From Acanthaster planci (Eukaryota; Echinodermata; Asteroidea; Valvatida; Acanthasteridae), in the NCBI RefSeq assembly GCF_001949145.1, contig NW_019091415.1:860504-924503 (forward strand): a stretch of DNA of 64,000 nt, given 5' to 3'. A program made the translations under genes and the position numbers. Of the stretch, positions 31,877 through 43,700 are shown piece by piece. The notes beneath the pieces were generated by a model. It saw only the letters and a program-made list of their open reading frames with translations, made no database searches and had not been told where the DNA came from. Each line of letters opens with the position of its first letter. Positions within the stretch are counted from its first letter, which is position 1.

Positions 31877-33560
31877 TTCTTGTTTTGTTTTATTATCACC
31901 AGTTAATTTCAATTTACAAGGATTTGACCTAATCTTGATTTCTGTCTTCCCTCTTGAGTTTTGTCTTTTGATATCCAGGCTCTGGATAACGGAAGCATTT
32001 TAATAACTAAAGCAAACTTCAGAGACGTCAGTCAATGCCATCGCCATTGGATATAAATTTGTACACTCAAAAGCTATTGGGCTGATCAGTTTTAACCACG
32101 TACCACAGAATTACTTGAAAACTTAACAAAGTACGGTACATGTACCGAAAACTTATTCATAGGTAGCATTCAGAGTAAAACCTTTTTATCCCTAAAAAGT
32201 TCACTAAAGTTTAATTCTATGGCAAAGTAATTTTGTTGTTGACATGAAGATAAATTTGTTTCCATTTCTTTCCCATTAACTCTTAAATGCCAGAAGCTTG
32301 TTATTACCAAGTAATAAACTTCAGATTACCATCGAAGATAATGCGAATATCTAATCCTGTTCGTAGTTTTTCCCATGGTTTACATTTTTAGTGTTTCCAC
32401 ATTTTTGCAATTTGTTCCTTGATTCTTGCTGAGGTACAACAGGTACAGGTAAATAAGGGAATGTATTCCAACAGCGTATGCCCAGCACGAGGTTATTCGG
32501 GAACAACTACGCGTGCGTGTGAGTATGTCCTATGAGCGCAGCCATACCCCGACCATGCATGCGCTTTGTTCCCGAAAGACCATCGCTTTTGTAAAAAGTA
32601 ACTTAAAATTTGTTGTAAAAGATGCTTATCCTGTGTGCTATTTTTCCTCATTATTTGTCCGGGGTACTTTTTGAGAAGAAAGAAGATTGTCGAAGGCCAA
32701 GCATCAGGCTATACATTTTTCCATCTTTTAATTATGCGGTGTATTGTTACACTAACGGTACACCGTATGCCTACTTTGTATGCGCTTGGGATTTTGTGTG
32801 TGTGTGATAAGAGTCAAACAATTAAGTACCAAGTAATTTACCACAACACATACATGTACCAGGCTTCTTCAGCTAACCAGGTGCCCGTTCTCATTTCTGT
32901 TGCAGCTCATGATTATTTAAATGTTTCCTTGCATGGGCGTCGCCATTTTTGTTGGGGAGGGGGCCCGAGTGCGGGGGGGGGTTTCCGAGGAAGCATTTAT
33001 CACCTTCAAACTGATAAACGATAAGATGGCGGTGAGAGACTTTTTCTGCACCCCAGAGCACGTCTTACGTTCGAAAATGATTAAGTTCAAATTTAACCCA
33101 TCTCTCTGTGGAACGTCCCGGCTCGTTTAACCAGTTGTCATCGAATAATTTGTCGGGTATAAAAACTGAAGCTGCTTTTGGTTATCTATCCCTAGAATAC
33201 AAGAATAGTGCCGTGGTAGATGTTACTTCTTTAATTAAACACCGCTGGTCGATTGCCTCTATACTTAAAAGGATCCAAACAAAGACCACGAGGTCAGTAT
33301 GCACTTCGTGATCGAAATTAGGCTTGCACAAGTTTAGTGAGTGTGATGCTTGCTTTAACGGATTATTAATTTTACAGATTTCAGATTGCATAGTACTAAT
33401 TTGATCCATTAATTTAATATTAAGTAGGCCTAGCTATGTACGCTTTGATTTTATGATTATCGTTTAACTTGTTCTACTTGGTATATAATTATTTTGCATG
33501 TCCTTTAAATCGTGTTAGGTGCACTAATAGGGGTTTTAAGACACTGTAAAGGAGACTACG
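31877..33560 (+). repeat. dispersed repeat, right copy (uninterrupted)
   Basis: Direct-orientation homologue of 13,390-14,416 plus 16,074-17,150. It lacks the 1.65 kb insert of the left copy. The two copies flank the Polinton-like element at distances of about 240 and 260 bp. No coding region is recognised; ORFs here (for example 32,635-33,024) are not conserved between the two copies. Confidence 0.75.
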
Positions 33561-33670
33561 AGATGGATTACTTACGCATTCTCAACGCAGAATTTGTTGC
33601 TCTGCTCCTTGGAAATATTGCTCATAAAGTTTGATAATTTTCTGTTATATGTTGATATGTCGAATGCGTT

Positions 33671-36600
33671 TGAATGTCGTTACCTCGGATTACCTCAGAT
33701 TGCGTTCGGAGCGTGCGACTCCCTATAAACGTTTTCCCGGCCGAATTCATCATCTTGGCACACGAATAAGCGACAGTTCCATTCAAATTAGCACGAAATA
33801 GATTGACGATCTAGATCACCATTCAAAGAGCAAAACTGATCATTCGGTTTCATTCTAAGAGCATGCAATTACACAATCTTATTATTCCAAAAGTGAAGGG
33901 TCAGCATTCAATTTGGAAATACACGCTAAAAGCATTCACATTCGCGCGGACACTCCCACGGTATGTGTTTTGGCGTTCAATTTCGTGAATTGGCAAACAT
34001 TTATGCGATTCGTGTAATGTCATTCATTAAGCGTTACATCTTCTAATTCTTTTTTCTTTGTGACTTATTTATGCAAAAGATTTCCTGAAAGGAAACGTCC
34101 GGTTCACGGGTAGAGATCTCTATAAAATAACGATTGATTAATGTTTATTTGCTAATTTGCTCATTCGTTTTTTGTTTGCATTGTTATGAAAAGAATGAAT
34201 AACGGCGAAGTAAAACGATATCACACAAATGGATCAATTGGGGAAATGTCTAAAAAGGAGGATACAACCAGAATGAAACATGAAAGCAAAGGCATTACTT
34301 TAAAAATGTGACAGAAATAGAAGATAAGCCATTGTGTTAAGAGAATCTTAGTATACATGCACATTCACACAAAGAAGAGAGAGTGTGTTTCTTGTGTATA
34401 AAATAAATTACAAATCAGCAAACTGCATCTAAAGGATTTTTCCTTCAGCATCCGTGATGAAGGTCCAGGGAGAGTTTCATTTCTACATTTTGATTAAACG
34501 GGCAATCGGTAGAGCAAAAATTGCACTGTATTTTTGATGTGTAATTTTTCTGAGATGTATATGTAAAAAAAAACCACTTTCAGGTCAATGCGTGGGATAC
34601 ACTTCTTGCGTGTTTTCTATTTGTTATATCCCTTGTGTTCTATACGCATCTTATAATTTGCCGAATTCGAAGGCTTTACCGCATGAAAAAGAAACACGGG
34701 AGCGACCAGCTGAAAAAAATCGTTGGAAAACGAATGAACAGTAATGAATTTGACTGAAAATGACAAATTCGATCGGGAACCTATATTAAATTTTTAAAAA
34801 ATTACTGTTTAGTCAGCGGGACACTTATGCACGGTGGGTTACCGTTTTAAGATATAGGGATATGAAAAAACTACAACTCAAATATGTCTTATTCGTCAAA
34901 ATGCATCCTGGGGAATGCGAAACGGGATAAGTGGGACACTGACAAAACGATGTCGCGTTTGTTTAATTCGCCTTTAATTAAAGGAAGATACCCCAAAAAT
35001 AGCAGTAACCTAAGCGCTCATTTCTGCAATATAGCCGCCCACCTCTATCCAAAATAGGCCCGCAATTTTGGGCTTTTTGTGAAAGAAATACCCCAAACTG
35101 GAAACTATCAGCCCCAAATTCGGGATTAAAAGAAGCATTTTTATTATCCGTCCTGAATATGGTCTGTCTTATTGTAAAAATCCCGTGGGATCACAAAATA
35201 TTAATGAGCTTGCACGCAGAAATACAACGATTTGGTGGAATGCACCCTTTGGCACTCCATAGAGTCTGAAAGTAAAAGGTCACCCAGCAGCGAGCTTCCG
35301 GAACCCTCGTTCGGTCTGCAAATGGGGAAGTAGGCCGTCCTATCACGTTCGATAATTTTTGGAAAAATAATTCCGAACTGAAACCATCCCATGAAACACT
35401 CGTGGTGTTATTTTACCTTTGTCTTCTTCAAGTAATATTTAGGAAAAGTCACCTGGAGATGGGTAAAAAACAAATTGTATTAACGATCTTTCACGTCCGG
35501 CAACACCTTAGTTCTCCTTGTTTGATTTATGCACGTTTGTTTTCACTCCCCGTGCTTTCTTGAAAACGAGATTGTACAACGTTGCAAAGATTTACCTGCC
35601 TGCCGTCGATGGGTTCCAGATTCCGTTGATTTGACATCACGCAGTCTCTGTCAGCAAAGGTTAGATAAAAAATTTGAATCTTTCGTAAAAGTAGAATAAA
35701 TGTTTAAGTTTATTACCTTATAAATTATAAAAATACATAAAATGTTTTGATCTGTTTTTAGTTCGGCTTTTACTAACAGACTACCTTAAATATTTCAAAC
35801 CGTAAATGTTCATCTGCGTACGAGACTGCCGCATTGCACTGTTCTTCAGTTAGTTTAGATTTTCGGAAGTGATGGGTCAATTTTAGGCAGGATATTTCTT
35901 TTTTAGGTCTGATGACTTTTCAATTTCTATAAATTGATATAATAGCAAATATTTTTCAAAGCCTCCTTTCCGAGTTGGATTCTCAAGTTTAATCAATAAA
36001 AAGTCATGGGTGGCTCTGCCTTGTATTTACATTGCGTGACCAAATCGTGTTTGTGAATTTCGATTTTAAATCTTTATGGTGTTCTTTAAAAACGGATAAG
36101 TTTTTAATTTGTAGTTCTGAAAAGTTTTTATGTTCCCTAGTCATCGGAATACCAGAGTTCAGACTCGGTAAAACTGTCGTGTTCAAGTTGCGGCGGTGCA
36201 CTAATTCGCACGGATCAGTGTACTCGGTGTACCATACGAGTTGACTTGCTCCGCATATAAGAAGACAAGGCTAAGGCAAATTTATCTTGAAACCTGTCAT
36301 CCTATCATTATTCAGCACCTATTTATCCCTAATACGGCTGGTCAGTTCTAAATTGATCGCCTTTTCCTGCATAAGCGACCTGTGGCGTTAGGTGGTTTTT
36401 GCTACGCGCTAGTACATGTACAACTATGGCTGCGGCAACGTAAGCAATATTCTTAGGTACACGGTTTTAACAATGAATTTTGTTTTCCCTTTTGGCGTTT
36501 TTAGCGGCGGTTGCACTACTTTTGTATGCTCTCCGTCCCAAGAGGAAAGGTAAGACTAAAGAAAGTTTTGAACCACTTCTGTGGTAATCCAAACACTGGA

Positions 36601-37530
36601 ATTTTTTCAGGCCCTTCAGTCACGTGTCCCTTGGAAAAAGATCCTACACTCTCCCTTCTAAAACGACTTGGCGTTTCACTGAGGTGTTCGGACACTCTTC
36701 AACGGGCTACTGCTTGTTTAGTACTAGGAGAACAATTTCAGGACAAATAATAAGGTTCTTCTTCTTTTAGTTTTTATGAGGTTTTGAACAGTCTATTTGA
36801 ATTTTGAAACTGTGCTTACGAAGAGCATGGAGGAATAAACCTCAGCTTGAAGGACTTATGGAAGTCTGGTTTCGTATTCAAGAGCGCCCTTGTGCGGTAC
36901 GATACTCCTTATTTTCTTCGGATATTTTTACGTTGAGGACAATCAAATAACTCGACCTGTGCCGTTAGAGAAATTACATCTGCATACATACCTAGGATGT
37001 GCGTGTGGGCCTTTCCAACAAGGGTGACTGCCGTTCATCTAATCGATACTTTGGAACAAGAAACAGTGTAATAGCTGTCTCGACGTATATCGATACTTAA
37101 AATCGAAATACACTTATTCGATATTAATTCTGGACCGACGCAACTGCCCAAAAAGTTTCAGTGAGCACTGTACTGTACTGGCGGACGGCATTCGACCAAC
37201 CAACAGATGCGCTCAAGCTGGGATGTTTGGAGCTACGTACATGTGTAAGTAGGCAGTGGTTCTGGAAGTAACGTACACATGTACATGTACATCATGTTCA
37301 TGCAGCTCAGCAGCCTTTCCACAGGTTCTACTAAGCAATGACTTTCAAGATTCGCTAGTTCAAATTCGAGCACTACATACATAAATCGAAGCTGGTCTCA
37401 ATTGTAAGTTATGATCTTTTTTTGATAGACGACCATGACGACAGAGGAAGTCTCTGCTGTAGTTGGGGCGTAACTTCTGTAGTCGGCAGTAAATGGTACG
37501 GGACAGGCTGTAGGCCCTAATGTTAGTCTC
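33671..37530. other. intergenic, no gene recognised
   Basis: No supported gene or RNA. Near 36,427 there is ATGGCTGCGGCAAC followed by GTAAGC, and near 36,506 a T-rich stretch ending in TTTTTAG before a short open segment ending at GTAAGA (about 36,550). These could be tiny exons, but no reading continues into a recognisable protein, so they are not called. Confidence 0.4.
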
Positions 37531-37630
37531 GACGCCCGGAACTGTGGGGTCCGACATCTGTCCCGCTCCCACTGGGGTCCGATGTCCGCCCCGCAAATGG
37601 GACGTCGGACCCCACACCACAGTTCTGGGG
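37531..37630. repeat. GC-rich inverted repeat built on GGGGTCCGA
   Basis: Left arm CCCGGAACTGTGGGGTCCGA (from 37,536) pairs with right arm GTCGGACCCCACACCACAGTTC (to about 37,626). Between them is another GGGGTCCGATGTC copy, so GGGGTCCGA occurs three times counting both strands. The segment stands out from AT-rich surroundings and would form a stable hairpin. Confidence 0.65.
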
Positions 37631-40625
37631 CTATACAAAATGTAGTTTGTGTTCCTTCCTCCATAGTCAGCTTGACTATGGCTTTGTTATACCCCAACTA
37701 TAGCATCAGTGTAGTCCGAGTAACTTGGACCCTACAAACCGGCTTTTTAAAAAACATTTAGACATGGTCAAGTGATAGTAGGGTTCAAGTATCTTCCATA
37801 CAGTATATACTTTGCTTCCATTAATTCATTTCATTCAAAATGGCTCGTACCCTGAGTCAAAGTCCTCCAAATTCACCTCTAAAACTGTCCTTAAAATGTC
37901 TAATGTGCCTGTCTATGGATTAAGTGATAACTGGAGATTACAACAATGATAATATGGTTTACTTACATATGGGAAGAAAAGAGAAATTTCCCCTTCAAAT
38001 CAGGAATGTTCTTGTCGACGAGCTCTTAGTCTTACAGACCATATTTCCTCAAATAGCAATTTCAACTATATGTTGATGTCCTGTTGATGACGTCATGGAA
38101 TGCTGGGCTTAGCAGACCATTCACAGAAAGCATGCTGTGTTGGCACATGCATACCAATGAGTGGTGGCTATGACCATATTGAAACTGTATACTGAACATT
38201 ACATCTCAGCCACTTCCCCTGCCAGGTTCAATTTCTAAAGTTACATCAATAGATGGACCATTTTGAACTTTTTCCCCTCCAAAAAATCTTAGTAATACCC
38301 TTTAAAATTGTTTTAAAGAGAGAGCTTACCCCGTACATGGATCCCCATTTTTTTTTTTTCAATTTTTTTTTAGTTTCATGCATACGATTTCAGTACGTCT
38401 TCCCTTTACATGTACTGGTGTGTCGCAAACTTGTATTCGTGTTACGTCACACATGTAGCTTAACTGTGTACACAACTACGTACATGTATGTACATGTATG
38501 TACATGTACAGTGTACATACATGTACATGCACAGACATGTACATGTATTATTCTTCACAGTTTTGCATTCATTGGGAGTCTTCGTGAAAAAAATATTTAA
38601 AAATTCATGCCAGAGTGATCTTCATGATTTAAAATCCACGCCTAGCCTGGTTCTTTGAATTGGTTGACTTTGAAGGACCTTAGGTAGGGTTGAGGCCAGG
38701 AATTAACATTTCCTTCACATGGAAAGATCTACCCTTAAAACTCCTTGTTGATTGGCTATTACTACAAGTACAGAGTCTGAAACTTGCAGGTGCACTGCAT
38801 GTACATGTATACATGTACATCATCACATGCATCATGTATCTTGAATATGGTTTCTGGTCAATTAAGTTTGGGTTTTGTATAAGTACAAGGGGTGAAAGTC
38901 AACTTATGACATCATACACATTTGTTTCCTTTGCAGTTTTCAAGGCCAAGTTCCATGCTCTGTTGTTTCATGGTTCTTTCAACAACATCACTCAGCATAC
39001 CGGTACGTGTACATAATTCAAATTGGACCTTAGCTGTTGCAAAGAAATGTTCCTTCACATAGTTTTTATCCCATGTAAATGGTGCAAGACCTCATCTGGC
39101 CTCTTGTGTAGTGCATGTACCGGTACTATGCACATCATACGTACTAGTACCATCAGCAGGCCTGATGGAAAGGGAGAGGTGCTGGGACCCTCAGGGCAGG
39201 CAATGGATCTCCTCCCATTGGCAAAAACCATGAGCACTGTTCTTGTGATGATGTGCCCCCTAAAGCTGGTGATGGTGCTGACCATCTGGCATCACATGCT
39301 TTGAATTCCCTTGCCAACCCTCCTGATCCTAACCCATCAGTACAAGTGCTGCTTAGTCTACAACAATGCATATGTACATGTAGTGGTCCTTTTTGCCAAC
39401 CAACATGTACATGTACATACTAGTACCGTACATGTACTTCACATGATCAAGTGATCCTTTTCTAATCTCATTAGTCCTGTTGGGATTGAGTCAGCATCCT
39501 GAGTATTTGCGTCTTACATGTACGCGTACAGAGAAGAGGATATTAAGTATTACATGCACTGATAAGCAGGTTATTTTTTCACTATGCTCTACTTATCTTC
39601 ATTTTTTGCATGCACACATTTCTGCACTTTTTTGCAAAGCTTTTTAGAGTTAAAAATAATTTTGATGACAATGCTCAAGCATGGCCTATTCCGAGGCTAG
39701 TGTTTTAGTCACTTTCCAAAGTGTCATTCAGTGACTTTTTGTCATTGAACATGTTGAATGTAACTCATCAGGGTTTGTGTACATACGTACTTGAAACATG
39801 CACTTTTTGTTAAAACAGGTACGCATATGTACACTACACGTACTTGTTTGTGTATGTTAATTTTACGATTTATCTTTGATAAGAGGGTTTAATTCAACAG
39901 TCAACTGTGGGATAACTTAGGTACAATGTACTCTAGTTTCATGTGGCTATATACAAACACATTTTTAGGACAATTACAGTGCAGCGTATTGTTCATCAGT
40001 GTACATACATGTATATAAATCTTTTGAAACATTCAGGATTGGTTTTAATTGAAAGTGCACTGTCTCTTTTGGTATAAATTCTGTGGAGGGCCTCTTACAT
40101 TGTAATCTTGTATGCTTAGGACAACACATTACCGGTGTCTGAGCCACTGCTAGAATTTTTTCAACCGCTAAATGTCAAACTGATACATGTAGCTGGGGGT
40201 GTGTGCAATCACGATTACTTTCAGATGATCTGTTAACTTCAAATATTTACTTACATGTGTTGGTACCATGATGTCATTTCCTCTCGACCAATAAGGAGAG
40301 AGTGCAGAAGTGTTCTTGAATGACAATAACCAAGTGGGCGGTGTTTGTTGATAATGCATGCGTGCATGTATTGTACCTGTACATCTATCTCCTAATTATG
40401 CTTGGCACAAATACATAGATGTTCACAGACAAATCATGAAAATTAGCACCTCAAGGAGTAACTGTCATACATGTACATCATACACCGCTACGTGTCACAC
40501 TCACAGATCTGGTTAGTGGTCAGCAAGGGTGTAACCTGGCTTCAACTGAATGGGTTCCATGGATTTTTTTTTAAAGTTGACTTTCATAAATAACTTTAGT
40601 CTTTGTTTTTTCCTATCCAATACAG
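37631..40625. other. upstream region of the MPDZ-type gene, microsatellite-rich
   Basis: No exon could be supported. From about 37.2 kb onward, TACATGTA/GTACATGTAC palindromic tracts become frequent (for example 38,480-38,550 and 39,400-39,440), unlike the first 36 kb. Untranslated first exons of the multi-PDZ gene, and its promoter, should lie here or further left. Confidence 0.45.
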
Positions 40626-40747
40626 ATACTTGACCTGACTGCATTCACGAGCAAACTACGGTATCAACCAGTGATGATCCTTGAGGGATAAATTAATAAT
40701 TTGGTATTTTCGTAAGCTGTGTCAGACCACCATGGCACTTGTTGCAG
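40626..40747 (+). CDS. MPDZ: exon 1: 5'UTR end plus 16 coding nt (coding 40,732-40,747)
   Basis: ATG at 40,732 has an excellent Kozak context (ACCACCATGG). Only 16 nt are coding (M-A-L-V-A plus one base) before the donor GTAGGA. The leftover G completes an Asp codon with exon 2, giving [16 protein letters not shown], which aligns with the N-termini of MPDZ/PATJ just before L27. A pyrimidine-rich stretch ending CAATACAG at 40,625 is a good acceptor, so an upstream untranslated exon is likely. Confidence 0.75.
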
Positions 40748-43700
40748 GTAGGATTGAAACATTTCATCCTTTAATTTAAAAGATGAATTTTGGTTGTTGT
40801 GTCAGTATACATGTACCAGTATTAGTTTCATTTTCCATTGTATTTGCTTATGGATTGATACATGTATCATACATGCACGTAGATGTACCATACATGTACG
40901 TAGATGTACCATACATGTACGTAGATGTACCATACATGTACATGTACGTAGATGTACCATACATGTACATGTACGTAGATGTACCATACATGTACCTAGA
41001 TGTACCATGCACGTACCTAGATGTACCATACATGTACGTAGATGTACCATACATGTACGTAGATGTACCATACACGTACCTAGATGTACCATACATGTAC
41101 GTAGATGTACCATACATGTACGTAGATGTACCATACATGTACGTAGATGTACCATACATGCACCTAGATGTACCATACATGTACGTAGATGTACCATACA
41201 TGTATCTAGATGTACCATACATGTACGTAGATGTACCATACATGTACGTAGATGTACCATACATGTACGTAGATGTACCATACATGTACGTAGATGTACC
41301 ATACATGTACGTAGATGTACCATACATGTACGTAGATGTACCATACATGTACGTAGATGTACCATACAAGTACGTAGATGTACCATACATGTACGTAGAT
41401 GTACCATACATGTACGTAGATGTACCATACATGTACGTATACATGTATGTACCAGTGTATTTGAAGGTGTTCTTCAATTTTGGTTTTGTTGTAGCATGAA
41501 CATACGTGTTGTAATGTACATGTATGCAAGACTTTTCTAATAATCTTCATAAAGTTAAATGTACATCTCACATACATGTACATGTATGTGTACATGTAAT
41601 GCATGCATGCAAGTTTTGACAAGGACAAGTTGTATATATATAACATGTTTATCAGTAAACAAAACAGGAGTGACAGGACTAGTTGTCAATACAATTTTTG
41701 ACTTAAGGTCTTTTTTTGCACAATTTACGGTGTGCATGTACAGGCTTACCAGTACATGCACAGTGTACTGCTATATCTATGTACATGTATAACTTGTTGT
41801 GTGTACCAGTAGGTACTCATGAACAGTTTGATGTTTAATCCTCACACCCTCAGTTTTACATTTGGATTAACTCTACATGTTTGTCTAATCAGATTAGCTT
41901 TAGCAGTAATTCTGATGGATTGTAGAGTCCTGAGCACCCAGGGGCTTGGTGTAGGTGTATGGATTGTAGAGTCCTGAGCACCCAGGGGCTTGGTGTAGGT
42001 GTATGGATTGTAGAGTCCTGAGCACCCAGGGGCTTGGTGTACGTGTAGTTTACCTTATCCAGAGAAATCTGTGTGAAAGTTAGGTCACTTAATACAGACA
42101 AAAAAAAAATCTGGTCTTTCCTGTAAAATGCCAAAATTTACATCTACATGTAGTTTTTACTGTAATTATAAGTATGTGTGCTTACATGTAGATAAACTTT
42201 TGGCAGGTTTGCACACATTTCTTGGATTCTGGTGAGGATTTTGAATCATTTATTGTAAATGTTATAAGACATTCTTGCATTGTGGGTGTGTACATGTAAG
42301 TAGTATGTACATGTACGTGTATAGCATTCCTGAAGAAAGTTTAGCAATGGACTCTGCAATCTTAGCAATCAAAAAAAAAATAATTCCACCCATTCTAATC
42401 AAAACAAGGGGTCTGTGCTGTTTGGATTGATGAACTCCATGTCAACATCTGTCATGTCAACATCTGTCATGTCTGTTTATTTTATGGGAGGCTTCTGTAA
42501 GTTCATATGTATTTACTGTATGAAATCCAAAGTTCAAGTCTGGACTTTTTCAAAGTGCAAAGGCTTTTTTTCATGTTGAACTATTTTTTCCTTCAACTAA
42601 TAAAGGTACATTTGTACATGTACCACAAACACTTCACATGTACTTAATGTTCATCAAGATGTACCGGTACTTACAATGCCTGTGTTAAAAAGTGGAAAAC
42701 TTGGAATTCATTTTGTTAACTTTGGTGCTGATACCTTAATACTTCATACTTAGAATACCTTCATAATTCTACAAATCGTTACCAATCTCCTATTACATGT
42801 TCCTTTATTCTCATGTCCAATTACAAAATTGTAAGAAAATTATTTTCTTATATTTGGGGGCATTTTAACCCCAACAGCCACGTATATTGTTTGGCTTACA
42901 GTACTCAGTACTGCAAAATACTAGTAGCAGTCTGAGCCTGAAGGACCTAGTGCTACAAATGAGTACTTGTGGCTAGGGTACCCTCCATTGTTACTGGTAC
43001 AGAGAACAATAAAATCATGCCTTCATAGTGCCAGACTATTGTATGGTACACTGTCTTATCTATTTGTGTTTTATGGCTTCAAAGAACAAAAAGGTCATGT
43101 GCTCATAAGCGACAGTGCTGTATGCTACATTTTACTACCAAGTAGTACTTTGTAGTATTCAGGGCTGTTAGGGTTAAAGGAGTTAAATGTGCACTTAAAA
43201 AAATTGGAAAATCAAGCAAAACTAAATTACATGTATGTTCTTTGAAACCTTGTGGCGCGTACATGTACATAAACTTGAAATTTATAACAGGAATATTGAG
43301 AGCTTGGTGAAGTTTCAAATTTTGTGAAATTTGAGGTACAAATATTGATCTAGCAAGGCACCAGAGGTGACAAAAATCAAAGCATGCCCTGTTGGGGGCT
43401 GTGTCACGTAAGGGTACATGTACAGTGTACATGTACAGTACATGTGTACAGTACATGTGTACAGTACATGTGTACAGTACATGTGTACAGTACATGTGTA
43501 CAGTACATGTGTACAGTACATGTGTACAGTACATGTGTACAGTACATGTGTACAGTACATGTGTACAGTACATGTGCATGTATGACCTTTAAAAAATGCG
43601 GTGTTGAATAGTTCTTTTTTCACATTATACAGCGTAACAGTGAAATGTTTGGTATGTCTGTGGAATTTTAATTAGTTTAACTTTGAGTCGCCTATTTAAA

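Noticed and set aside
36427-36560. Tiny exon pair (ATGGCTGCGGCAAC|GTAAGC ... TTTTTAG|CGGCGG ... GTAAGA)
   Set aside because: Splice sites look reasonable, but neither phase leads to a recognisable protein or a supported downstream exon.
40783-41646. Five overlapping 146-248 codon ORFs over the 21-bp array
   Set aside because: They are translations of a tandem repeat in five frames on both strands, inside intron 1. No non-repeat domain.
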